Shown here piece by piece: positions 1 to 7,733 of a DNA stretch of 17,705 bases. The translations under genes and the position numbers were made by a program. The stretch spans positions 1 to 17,705 of the forward strand of contig JADFXO010000048.1 of NCBI GenBank assembly GCA_015233485.1, in the 5' to 3' direction. The first letter of the stretch is position 1; every line of letters begins with the position of its first letter. A model generated the notes under the pieces. The model was not told the DNA's origin. It ran no database searches and saw only the letters and a program-made list of their open reading frames with translations. This DNA is from Nitrospirota bacterium (GTDB lineage Bacteria > Nitrospirota > Thermodesulfovibrionia > Thermodesulfovibrionales > Magnetobacteriaceae).

Positions 1-43
1 TATTTGGAAACCTTCTTACTTCTACGAACGCATTTTAGTAGTG

Positions 44-3000
44 CTATCTGTCTTTTTCCCACTTGATGATTTTAAGATCCAGCACAAAAATAGAATAAAT
101 CACCGGCACAAGCAGCAGAGTTAGGACGGTAGCAAACGAAAGTCCGCCGATTTGCGCATAGCACAATGCCGTCCAGAGCGGGCCGCCGTGAAGTGCCAGA
201 GGCACAAGCCCAAGCACCGTCGCTCCCACGGTTATCAGTATCGGCCTCAGGCGCAAAATACCGGCATCCATAAGGGCATCCCTCAGCGGTTCACCCTCTG
301 TATGTTTTTCCTCTATAAAGTCAAACAGCACTATAATGTGGCTTACTATCACTCCTATCAGGCTGATGATGCCTAAAAATGCCATAAATCCAAAGGGCTG
401 GTCCATTATTACCAATGATATAAGTGCAGCCGCCACCCCATATGGGATCGCCGCGAACACTACCAGTGGTTTCAGGGCATTTTTAAACTGCATTACCAGG
501 GCTATGAATATCATCAGAACCGACACGATAAGTACAATGGCAAGGTCGGCAAATCCTTTGCTTTGTTCTTCATGTTCTCCGCCTATCTCCAATGTATACC
601 CAGGGGGGAGATTCCTTTTTATCTCATCGATTTTCACCTCGGCCTTGGCCAATATCTCAGAAGGAAGGACGCCGGGAATAGGATAACACGAGACAATTAT
701 AGTTCTAAACTGGTTGCGGCGATATATTTCTTCGGTTTCGAGGCCGTAGTCGAGACTTGAGACCTGCCTGATGGGTACCTTTATCTTTCCATTCGATGAA
801 AACACGTAGAGGTTTTGAATGTCCGACAATTGAGCGCGTTCATCCATTCTCAGGCGCGCCGTGATTGGTATTTGTTTATGTCCCTCCCTAAGGCTGGACA
901 GCGGATAGCCGCTTATGCCCATCAAAGCGGAGGCTGCCACGTCGCGGTTCGTCACACCCGCAAGATTGGCCCTGTCGCCGTCAACGTGCAGCCTTACAGA
1001 GAAGATGTCCTCGCCCAGGTTGTCTCTAATCCTCTCAGTCTCGGCAATGGAGTTAAAGACAGTCTTGAGCTGCCCGGCAATCTTCCTCAAAGTGGGTATA
1101 TCATCGCCAAGGATGCGAATAGCAACAGGGGCGCCAATGTTAACACCAGTCTCTAGTTGTCTTACGTCTATTACGGCGCCAAAAATGTTTTCCGTCAGCG
1201 CCTTCTGAATGTCGTCCACGATATGGCCTGTGTCGTGTTTATCGTTTACCTTAATTACGATTTGGGCATAGTTTTGCTGCTGGGCCTCCGGCGATACTGT
1301 AAACCAGAAACGCGGACCTCCTCCACCGGCAAATGTCGTCAGGGAGTCAAGGATTTGGCGTGGTTTACCATTTTTATCGGGGTGAGATTTGCCGTATTCC
1401 CCTGCCGTTTTCCGTATTATATCCTCGGCATGAGAGGCAATTTCGCTCGTCTTGCTAAGAGGAGAGTCCACGGGCAGCCATATATCTATATATGAAAGGT
1501 ATGAGAGGTCTTTCGGGAAAAAACTCGTTTTCAACTCTTTCAGGGTATAACCGCAGATAATTAAGAAAATCACCGAGGCTGCAAAGACTTTTTTTCTGTT
1601 ATCTATGGCAAAGCCGCAAACGGCATAGTATTTTTTTGCGAATGCACCTTCTTTGACAGGCTTTTTTTCCTTTTTCGGCCTTAACAAGTAGTAACTCAAC
1701 ATCGGTATAAACGTCATGGAGACAATTCGCGAGGCCACTAAAGAACACGCAAGCACTATCGGCAGAGAGTAGATAAAAGTACCCGTATCCCCTGGCAGCA
1801 ACAAAAACGGCAGATACGCCACTATGTTTGTAATAGTAGCGTACATGATGGCATTTGCCAGCTTGGTAGGTCCAAACCACGATGCAATAAGAGGCGGATG
1901 CCCTGCATTCAGTTCGTTTGTAATGGCGTCCCCTGCAACGACGGGGTCGTCCACTAAAAGTCCAAGGGCAATTATCAGCGAGGCAATCGATACCTGCTGA
2001 ATATCTATTCCAAGAAAGAACATCATCCCGAAGGTCATCAATAGGGTAACCGGTATGGACAGAGCCATAAGAAATGCCGAACGCCAATCCCAAAACCCTA
2101 TGAGGGCGACGACTATGACGAGGATAATTGCCTCATAGAGACTCTGCATAAACAGGCCTATGCTCTCATTTACCTGTTGAGGCTGGTCGGAAACACGTGA
2201 TATTACCAGGTCGTTAGGGAGGAGTTTTCTTAGCACATCGAGTTTTCTTTCGACTGTCTCACCGAATTTGCCAATCTTCTCCCCTTTGCGCATCTGCACC
2301 GATACGGTTATTGCCCTTGTGTTAATCCACTTACCGTCGGGGCCGTAACGGCCGTATGTGTTTAGAAAAGACGGCGGCGAATCATATTCTCTGCTGATTT
2401 CCACAAGGTCGCGCAGATATACCGGCACACCTTTCTGCGTGCTGTGTATTATGACATCTCCGATGTCTTTTGCTCTTTTAAACTCGCTCGAGGAATTTAT
2501 GTTCACTATTTTTCCAGATACCTCCATCCGTCCCCCGGACGTGGTTACGTTTCTAGCCTCTATCATATCTTTTATCGTTGAAAGCTGAAGGCCGTAAGAG
2601 GCCAGCCTGAGCTGTGAATAATACAGATATATGTTTTCGTTAAGCACGCCTGTGCGGTTGACCTTTGCGACCTCGTTTACGGTTTGCAGGTGTTTTTGCA
2701 TTGTGTCGGTAAAGTCGTCAAGCTCCCGGTAACTGTACTTGCTGCCGGCTGCACGGGATATTTTGGCCTCTGTCTCAGAAGGGTCTCTTATCACCACCGG
2801 CATCCATATGTCCGGGTGCAGTTCCTGGGCCTGCATCCGCGTTTCAACAAACTTATACAGGAGATTTATGATTTCTTCGTCTTTTAGCGATGTCTGCATA
2901 TCAAGCCCTGTGAAGCCCGCACCGCCTATTTGGATATAATGTCCGCTTATGCCGCTGTCATTGAGATATTTTACAAAGCTGCTAAACTGGCGGTTGATCG

Positions 3001-3610
3001 ATTCCACCTTCAGTGAATAGGGAAAGTTTAGAACGATCGCGGCACGAGGGGCAGCGTCTGAATACTGAGAACGCACCCTTCTTATCTCCTCTTCGATGCC
3101 CTTTGCCCTCAGTGCGATTTCTGTCGTGTCGGCCAGCGGACTTGCAACCGTAATCATCAGGGCGTCTGTGTCGCCGTAGTCCTTAACGAACACAATCGGG
3201 CCAGCGCCCTCAGGAAGATCATTTATGCTGTTTAGCTTGAGGTTTATGTCGCTGAATTCCTTCCCTGTGTCCCTGGTTTTTTCCGTTAATTCCACGGTTA
3301 CGACGGAAATGCCGCCCTTAGAGGATGTCTCAAGTTTCTTTACGTTTGGGTTTTGGGCTATCTTTTCTTCAATCTTTCTCGTTACGAGCTGCTCGACGTC
3401 AACTGCCTTTGCGCCTGGCCACGAACATAGGGCCTGAGCTACGCGCACCGGCACATCGGGGTCCTTTAGCTTCGGCATAGCCATGTATCCCAAAATACCC
3501 CAAAAAATCGTCACAAAAAGAAATACCCACGAGACATGGCGGTGTTCCGTAAAGAACCTTGCCGTGTTGTGAGTACTGTCTATAATGTCGTGGTCGTTCT
3601 TACCATGCAT
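44..3610 (-). CDS. RND-family efflux permease (AcrB-like inner-membrane subunit), long variant
   Basis: This 1188-residue protein is the inner-membrane, proton-driven pump of a tripartite efflux system. The sequence shows TM1 at about residues 26-46, a long periplasmic segment, a block of membrane segments from about 490 to 650 (TM2-TM6), TM7 near 675-695, a second periplasmic domain, and a last membrane block near 1020-1175. The TM4 motif GLLVDD carries the Asp pair D554/D555, equivalent to AcrB D407/D408, which relays protons. The TM10 position of AcrB K940 is Ser1090, followed by His1091. AcrB is about 1049 residues; the Asp pair is shifted by 147 residues, so almost all the extra length lies before TM4, after a small N-terminal extension. 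The ATG at 3608-3610 lies 3 bp after the adaptor stop, and the Shine-Dalgarno is weak, which suggests coupled translation. Substrate is unknown; no metal-specific motif was recognised. Confidence 0.93.
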   Translation of the reverse strand: MHGKNDHDIIDSTHNTARFFTEHRHVSWVFLFVTIFWGILGYMAMPKLKDPDVPVRVAQALCSWPGAKAVDVEQLVTRKIEEKIAQNPNVKKLETSSKGGISVVTVELTEKTRDTGKEFSDINLKLNSINDLPEGAGPIVFVKDYGDTDALMITVASPLADTTEIALRAKGIEEEIRRVRSQYSDAAPRAAIVLNFPYSLKVESINRQFSSFVKYLNDSGISGHYIQIGGAGFTGLDMQTSLKDEEIINLLYKFVETRMQAQELHPDIWMPVVIRDPSETEAKISRAAGSKYSYRELDDFTDTMQKHLQTVNEVAKVNRTGVLNENIYLYYSQLRLASYGLQLSTIKDMIEARNVTTSGGRMEVSGKIVNINSSSEFKRAKDIGDVIIHSTQKGVPVYLRDLVEISREYDSPPSFLNTYGRYGPDGKWINTRAITVSVQMRKGEKIGKFGETVERKLDVLRKLLPNDLVISRVSDQPQQVNESIGLFMQSLYEAIILVIVVALIGFWDWRSAFLMALSIPVTLLMTFGMMFFLGIDIQQVSIASLIIALGLLVDDPVVAGDAITNELNAGHPPLIASWFGPTKLANAIMYATITNIVAYLPFLLLPGDTGTFIYSLPIVLACSLVASRIVSMTFIPMLSYYLLRPKKEKKPVKEGAFAKKYYAVCGFAIDNRKKVFAASVIFLIICGYTLKELKTSFFPKDLSYLSYIDIWLPVDSPLSKTSEIASHAEDIIRKTAGEYGKSHPDKNGKPRQILDSLTTFAGGGGPRFWFTVSPEAQQQNYAQIVIKVNDKHDTGHIVDDIQKALTENIFGAVIDVRQLETGVNIGAPVAIRILGDDIPTLRKIAGQLKTVFNSIAETERIRDNLGEDIFSVRLHVDGDRANLAGVTNRDVAASALMGISGYPLSSLREGHKQIPITARLRMDERAQLSDIQNLYVFSSNGKIKVPIRQVSSLDYGLETEEIYRRNQFRTIIVSCYPIPGVLPSEILAKAEVKIDEIKRNLPPGYTLEIGGEHEEQSKGFADLAIVLIVSVLMIFIALVMQFKNALKPLVVFAAIPYGVAAALISLVIMDQPFGFMAFLGIISLIGVIVSHIIVLFDFIEEKHTEGEPLRDALMDAGILRLRPILITVGATVLGLVPLALHGGPLWTALCYAQIGGLSFATVLTLLLVPVIYSIFVLDLKIIKWEKDR

Positions 3611-3613
3611 AGT

Positions 3614-4738
3614 TTAATCCGCAAGCTTGACTTGCTCTCCATCCGATACGTAGTTCTGCCCGTCTACGATGACCTTTTCCCCTCTGTTAAGACCCTTTTC
3701 TATAGATACTCTGCTGGCTACTATTCGGCCGATAGCAACTGAGTGTTTGCGGGCTATGTGTTTGCCCCCCTGATCTTCTACTACGAAAACGGCAAATCCG
3801 GTAGAATTATCCGAAGGACGCACGATGGAGTTAAGTGGTACAGTGATTTCGGCGCCGCTGACTGCCGCCCTCTGCATGAGCATCGAGGCTATCATCCCGG
3901 CCTTTATTGTCTGGTTTATGTTTGGAATCTTGACTTCTATGTTGAAGACCCTGCTCTGGTCGTCTGCAAATGGGGCTATGCGGGTTATCTGCCCCTTATA
4001 CTCTACCCCTTGGTGGGCCTCTATGAATACTCTTACGGCATCGCCGTTTTTGAAGGCCTTTATCATCACATCCGGCACGCCAAAGACCACCTTTACAGTA
4101 GACGTATCGGCTATGGTAAAGGCATTAACCGAGGGACTGACAAGCGAGCCGTTTTCTATATTGCGCTGGAATACAAGCGAATCGAAGGGTACTACCAATG
4201 AACATTCATCCACGGCAATTTGTGCCTCTCTTAGCTGTGCAAGGGCGGCATTATGTTCTGCCTCAGTAGTCCCTAACGCCGCCGCAGTCTCGTCGTACTG
4301 TGGTTTAGCCATACTCTTTGCCGAGAAAAGATTATTCGCGCGGTCATAGTCAAGCTTTGCCTTTGCAAGCTGTGCCCGGGCCTTTGCAAGCTGTGCCTTT
4401 GCCTGGGAGACCTTCTCACGGTAGCCCTTTTGCTCTACGCTTGCAAGTACCGTCCCCTTTTTGACGAAATCCCCCTCCTGAACATTTCTCAGCCTTCCAT
4501 CTATGTCCTTTACCTGGAGAATCCCCGCGACATAGCCGCTTGATTTAAAGACCATATTCACCACCGCATTGGGCACTACGGAGGCCGAGTACTTAAGCGC
4601 GCTGCCCTCCTTGTAGTCCTCTGCGGCTGCTGTTTTTACAAGGGTCAGGGGCTTTACGTATTGTTGCTCTTTTTTGCATCCGAAAAATGGCAATACCAGT
4701 ATTATCACAAATACGCCAGCAGCTAATGTTCTCATCAT
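3614..4738 (-). CDS. Periplasmic adaptor (membrane fusion protein) of the RND efflux system, probable lipoprotein
   Basis: The 374-residue protein belongs to the HlyD/AcrA-type membrane fusion family, which bridges the inner-membrane pump and the outer-membrane channel in the periplasm. It starts with a hydrophobic signal (residues about 5-19) ending in FFGC at C21, followed by KK; this looks like a lipoprotein signal, although Phe at -3 is not ideal for a lipobox. A biotinyl-lipoyl-like half (about 60-105), an alpha-helical hairpin rich in AQLAKA heptads (about 107-180), a second lipoyl half and a beta-barrel/membrane-proximal region (about 200-370) follow in the usual order. The gene overlaps the upstream outer-membrane factor gene by 4 nt (ATGA) and lies 3 bp before the permease. 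Length is normal for the family. The ligand cannot be inferred. The second Met (4733-4735) is an equally good start. Confidence 0.93.
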   Translation of the reverse strand: MMRTLAAGVFVIILVLPFFGCKKEQQYVKPLTLVKTAAAEDYKEGSALKYSASVVPNAVVNMVFKSSGYVAGILQVKDIDGRLRNVQEGDFVKKGTVLASVEQKGYREKVSQAKAQLAKARAQLAKAKLDYDRANNLFSAKSMAKPQYDETAAALGTTEAEHNAALAQLREAQIAVDECSLVVPFDSLVFQRNIENGSLVSPSVNAFTIADTSTVKVVFGVPDVMIKAFKNGDAVRVFIEAHQGVEYKGQITRIAPFADDQSRVFNIEVKIPNINQTIKAGMIASMLMQRAAVSGAEITVPLNSIVRPSDNSTGFAVFVVEDQGGKHIARKHSVAIGRIVASRVSIEKGLNRGEKVIVDGQNYVSDGEQVKLAD

Positions 4739-6177
4739 TCCTCCCCGAGTGCCCTGTCCAAATCCGCACGGGCAGTTAAATATGAGCCTTGTGCCTCATG
4801 GCAGTCCTTGTCGGCTTCGGCCAGGGCGGCCTGGTCTTTGAGCAGGTCTTTTAGTAATATGGAGCCAGCCTTGTACATGTTCATCGAAGCGGATAGCTTC
4901 TCTTGTGCCGCTTCGCGGCTCAGGCGTCTGGCGTCCAGGAGCTTTTTGGATTCTGCGAGCTTTCTCATGGTTTTATTTATGTCAACTGCGGCCTTTGCGC
5001 GTGCCGCTTCGATTTCGTTTTCTGCCTGTTCAAGGGCTTTCTTCCTTGCCGAGAGTTCGTGCCAGGTCTTTCCCCAGTCGGGCTGCTTCCATGTCAAGGC
5101 AAGCGAGACATAGGTAAAACCCGCGGGAAGGCTGCTCATTGTATGATAGCTAAAGCCAAGGCTGAGGTCGGGGATAAACTCGGATGCCTTGCCCTTTCTG
5201 GCGTAATCCGCCTGCATGGCGGCAAGTTCGGACACCCTGATGTCGGGACGTTCCTTAAGGGCACGCGTTTTGGCCTCTTCGAAATCCTCCTCCTTAAGCA
5301 CTATTTCCGGCACAGGAGTTACATCGAAAGGTGTGTCTATTTCCCTTGCCAGAAATTCATTCATCTGTTCTTTCATAGTGTTTATCGTGTTTTTCATACT
5401 CATTTCGTCATATTCGTATTTGGCAAGCTGCGCCTTTACCCCGAGGGCCTCGTGCCTCAGTATGGCCTCTTGCCTGAGCTGGTCATCGAGCACCCGCAAC
5501 AGCTCCCTATAAAATGCAACTGCCTCGCGGACTGCCGAAAGCGAGCTCTCCGACTGGAGCAATTCGTAGTAGAGTTTCTTTACACCGCTTACAAGGTCAT
5601 GGCGAGTCAGGCGTTGCTTCTCGGCGGCCATTTCGTGTGTCTTCCTCTCTACCTCGACCTCCATCGCAATGCGGTATATTTGAGAAAGCGGTTGGGTTAT
5701 CTTAACCCCGGCGTACGCATCGGTCTCGGCAGGAATGGTCAGCGTTGTCGTGCCGGATTGCCCGGAGGATGAGCGGTCACCGTAGAGAGAGTCCTCCGCG
5801 ACCTTGAATTTCATGTCCGTCAGCATCCTTGAAACGGCGGCGCTGAATTCTATCGAGGGGTAAAACTGGGTTTTTGCCGCCTTTAGCACGTCCTCTGTTT
5901 TTTGAACCTCAAGCAAGGCATTTTTCAAGGTGCGGTTGCCAGTTTTTGCTATAGAAACCGCCTGATCAAGTGTAAGTATTTGCATGGCCTTTTCCACGGG
6001 TTCACCTTGCCGCTCCCCCACTACCTCGCAATTTGCCGGAATATCAAGCAAAACCACAAGTACCAAAAGCATGAGACATATAAGCCGGCCAGGCCCGCCA
6101 CTATTTAATCGCGTAATGTACACCCGATAAGCAACTAATAACCATAAAATGCTATTATCCATCGCAAAGTAAACCAT
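4735..6177 (-). CDS. TolC-like outer membrane efflux protein
   Basis: The protein of up to 480 residues is an outer-membrane factor (OEP family) that forms the exit duct of the efflux pump. The sequence shows the typical opening LTLDQAVSIA followed by an N-x-x-L stretch (about 68-90), long alanine/glutamate-rich helices with coiled-coil character, and a second copy of the OEP pattern with the RPDIRVSELAA segment (about 310-320). It ends in a further long helix. The start is unsure: the first 30 residues look odd, and a convincing signal sequence (hydrophobic core about 32-44, likely cleavage near A48) suggests a later start such as the GTG at 6121-6123 or the ATG at 6160-6162; none has a clear Shine-Dalgarno. 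It is first in the operon, 36 nt below a predicted transcription start, and overlaps the adaptor gene by 4 nt. Confidence 0.9.
   Translation of the reverse strand: MVYFAMDNSILWLLVAYRVYITRLNSGGPGRLICLMLLVLVVLLDIPANCEVVGERQGEPVEKAMQILTLDQAVSIAKTGNRTLKNALLEVQKTEDVLKAAKTQFYPSIEFSAAVSRMLTDMKFKVAEDSLYGDRSSSGQSGTTTLTIPAETDAYAGVKITQPLSQIYRIAMEVEVERKTHEMAAEKQRLTRHDLVSGVKKLYYELLQSESSLSAVREAVAFYRELLRVLDDQLRQEAILRHEALGVKAQLAKYEYDEMSMKNTINTMKEQMNEFLAREIDTPFDVTPVPEIVLKEEDFEEAKTRALKERPDIRVSELAAMQADYARKGKASEFIPDLSLGFSYHTMSSLPAGFTYVSLALTWKQPDWGKTWHELSARKKALEQAENEIEAARAKAAVDINKTMRKLAESKKLLDARRLSREAAQEKLSASMNMYKAGSILLKDLLKDQAALAEADKDCHEAQGSYLTARADLDRALGEE
4739..4744 (-). promoter_or_regulatory. Shine-Dalgarno GGAGGA before the adaptor start
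   Basis: On the minus strand GGAGGA directly abuts the first ATG (4736-4738) and lies 3 nt from the second ATG (4733-4735). The spacing is too tight for the first codon, so the second Met may be the real start of the adaptor, one residue shorter. The site lies inside the end of the upstream coding sequence. Confidence 0.55.
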
Positions 6178-6219
6178 TAAAGCTGCTATATTGTCAATAG
6201 CTTCTATACAATTATTTTT

Positions 6220-6248
6220 ATTATATACTGACTCTCACTCCGCGGCAA
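6220..6248 (-). promoter_or_regulatory. Sigma70-type promoter of the efflux operon
   Basis: Read on the minus strand, a TTGCCG box (plus positions 6243-6248, four of six consensus bases) is separated by exactly 17 bp from a perfect TATAAT (6220-6225). Transcription would start near 6213, about 36 nt before the annotated ATG. No operator is obvious, but the palindrome at 6280-6298 lies about 32 bp upstream of the -35 box. The promoter is predicted from sequence alone. Confidence 0.6.
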
Positions 6249-6279
6249 AAAATTGTCTCCACCGGCTTGTCTTGTCGTC

Positions 6280-6298
6280 ATTCCGGCTTGTCCGGAAT
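6280..6298. repeat. Short palindromic repeat, perfect 7-bp stem
   Basis: ATTCCGG, a 5-nt loop CTTGT, and CCGGAAT form a perfect inverted repeat in the spacer between two divergent operons. The surrounding wording (GTCATTCCGGCTTGTCCGGAAT) resembles short intergenic palindromes that are dispersed in many proteobacterial and Nitrospirota genomes; that resemblance is from memory. Only this one copy was seen in the window. It could be a REP-like element or an operator between the two promoters. There is no T-run after it, so it is unlikely to be a terminator. Confidence 0.5.
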
Positions 6299-6396
6299 CT
6301 TATTCGGCTGAGGATAGGTCACAGATAAGGTGTTAGGTCTTGGCATGCGGCATAGTCTGTGTGAACATTCGCCATGCCGCTTTTCTATCGGGATTG

Positions 6397-6405
6397 TGAT
6401 ATACT
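6397..6405 (+). promoter_or_regulatory. Extended -10 promoter of the six-gene operon
   Basis: The string TGATATACT is an extended -10 element (TG, one base, then TATACT, five of six consensus bases). No good -35 is seen at 16-18 bp, as expected for extended -10 promoters. Transcription would start near 6412, and a strong Shine-Dalgarno (AGGAGG, 6417-6422) sits 7 nt before the ATG at 6430. The leader would thus be very short. Confidence 0.5.
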
Positions 6406-6429
6406 ACCATGCAAAGAGGAGGATAGAAT

Positions 6430-7065
6430 ATGCTTGATAATATCACATGGTTTGGCCATGATACCTTTAAGATTACCGGTGGGCATGTCGTCTATACTGA
6501 CCCATATAAGATTAAAAAGCCCGACACGGCTGATCTCATCCTGATTACCCATAGCCACTTCGACCACTGCAGCCCCGATGACGCCGCGAAGGTCACTGGC
6601 GATAAGACCGTAATCATCGCCCCCAAAGACTGCGCCGCTAAGTTAAGAGGCAACATAAAAATCGCGGCACCCGGGAATAAATTTACCGCCGCCGGTATAG
6701 AAATCGAGGCCGTCCCCGCGTACAACACGAACAAGAACTTTCATCCAAAATCAAACGGCTGGGTCGGTTATATTTTTACGCTTGATGGGAAAAGATACTA
6801 TCTTGCCGGAGACACAGACCTCATACCTGATATGATGTACGTTAAGGACATCTATGCGGCCTTCCTCCCTGTGAGCGGCACGTATGTTATGACGGCTGAG
6901 GAGGCCGCACACGCCGCCTGCGATATTGCCCCCAAGTTCGCCGTCCCGATGCACTATGGCGAAGTCGTCGGCACAATAAAAGACGCGGAGAGGTTTGCCG
7001 GTGAGATAAGACGCCTGAGTGCGGGCGGCCCTAAAATAGAAGCTGTTATATTACCGCGGCATTAA
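6430..7065 (+). CDS. Metallo-beta-lactamase-fold metal-dependent hydrolase (COG2220/UlaG-like)
   Basis: The 211-residue protein has the metal ligands of the metallo-beta-lactamase fold: H10 in the FGHD opening, the HSHFDH motif at 41-46, AGDTD at 126-130 (D128), and a late H175 in PMHYGE. The short single-domain form and the W-F-G-H start match the UlaG/UPF0173-type group of cytosolic hydrolases, whose substrates are mostly unknown; UlaG itself hydrolyses L-ascorbate-6-phosphate lactone. There is no signal peptide, so it should act in the cytoplasm, probably with two metal ions. A strong AGGAGG lies 7 nt before the ATG. It is the first gene of the operon, and its TAA overlaps the ATG of nth by 1 nt. 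No sugar-uptake genes are nearby, so ascorbate lactonase activity should not be assumed. Confidence 0.88.
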   Translation: MLDNITWFGHDTFKITGGHVVYTDPYKIKKPDTADLILITHSHFDHCSPDDAAKVTGDKTVIIAPKDCAAKLRGNIKIAAPGNKFTAAGIEIEAVPAYNTNKNFHPKSNGWVGYIFTLDGKRYYLAGDTDLIPDMMYVKDIYAAFLPVSGTYVMTAEEAAHAACDIAPKFAVPMHYGEVVGTIKDAERFAGEIRRLSAGGPKIEAVILPRH

Positions 7066-7733
7066 TGAACACCGGCACCTGTAAACTGAATAAAGATGAG
7101 ATCGACGCCGTCGCGGCATATCTGCAACACAGATACCCTGAGCCGAAGACAGCGCTCCAATTCAGCAATCCCTTTGAGCTGCTTGCCGCAACTATTCTCT
7201 CCGCCCAGTGTACCGACAAACGAGTCAACATCGTCGTTAAGCCCCTTTTTGAGCGCTATAAGACTATTGAAGACTATGCCGCGGCTGACCCTACAGCCTT
7301 TGAGGAAGAAATAAAATCTACCGGATTTTATAAGAACAAGACGAAGATGATAATCGGCGCGGCGAAGTCTATACTTAGTGATTTTAAAGGCGTGGTGCCC
7401 TCTACGATGGAGGAGCTGGTTACACTGCCCGGCGTGGGGCGCAAGACGGCAAGCGTTGTCCTCGCGGCGGCCTTTGGTGTGCCCGCTATTGCGGTAGATA
7501 CGCATGTCCTGAGGATTTCCAACCGGCTTGGCCTTGTGGATTTTATAAAAGATCCCGAAAAAATCGAATTTGCCCTCTGCGCCATCTTTGACAGGGACAA
7601 GTGGATAGGCGTCTCCTTCGGCCTGGTTCTTTTCGGCCGTGAGATTTGCCAGGCAAAAAAACCCCTCTGCGATAAATGCGGTATATATAGTATCTGCAAA
7701 TGGCCAGAGAAAAAGAAACTGCCGCTCACTTGA
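7065..7733 (+). CDS. nth: Endonuclease III, DNA glycosylase/AP lyase
   Basis: This 222-residue protein removes oxidised pyrimidines from DNA and cleaves the abasic site (base excision repair). The helix-hairpin-helix LPGVGRKTASVV ends in the catalytic Lys127 (E. coli K120), and VDTHVLR supplies the catalytic Asp145 (E. coli D138). Four cysteines, C195-x6-C202-x2-C205-x5-C211, form the usual 4Fe-4S cluster loop. Length is normal for the family. Just before the cluster, the two histidines of E. coli Nth are replaced by Val-Ser, a modest change outside the catalytic residues. The ATG overlaps the upstream stop by 1 nt (TAATG), and its last 34 nt are overlapped by the predicted birA start. Confidence 0.97.
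   Translation: MNTGTCKLNKDEIDAVAAYLQHRYPEPKTALQFSNPFELLAATILSAQCTDKRVNIVVKPLFERYKTIEDYAAADPTAFEEEIKSTGFYKNKTKMIIGAAKSILSDFKGVVPSTMEELVTLPGVGRKTASVVLAAAFGVPAIAVDTHVLRISNRLGLVDFIKDPEKIEFALCAIFDRDKWIGVSFGLVLFGREICQAKKPLCDKCGIYSICKWPEKKKLPLT

Noticed and set aside
1599..2093. Minus-strand 164-residue frame inside the RND permease, considered as a frameshifted piece
   Set aside because: The permease frame is continuous with all membrane segments present, so this is only an out-of-frame shadow.
3743..4349. Two plus-strand frames antisense to the adaptor gene
   Set aside because: Low-complexity translations without motifs; they reflect codon bias of the adaptor on the other strand.
4903..5772. 289-residue open frame on the plus strand, antisense to the TolC-like gene
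   Set aside because: Its translation is rich in Cys, His and Arg without any recognisable motif, no Shine-Dalgarno or promoter is seen, and the opposite strand carries a clear efflux protein.
6347..6380. GCGGCAT/ATGCCGC inverted repeat followed by TTTTCT, considered as a terminator
   Set aside because: The loop is 20 nt and the stem 7 bp, the T-run is short, and it lies just upstream of a promoter rather than after a gene.
6430..7065. Naming the metallo-hydrolase ulaG (ascorbate-6-phosphate lactonase)
   Set aside because: Only the fold and metal ligands match; no ascorbate uptake or utilisation genes are nearby.
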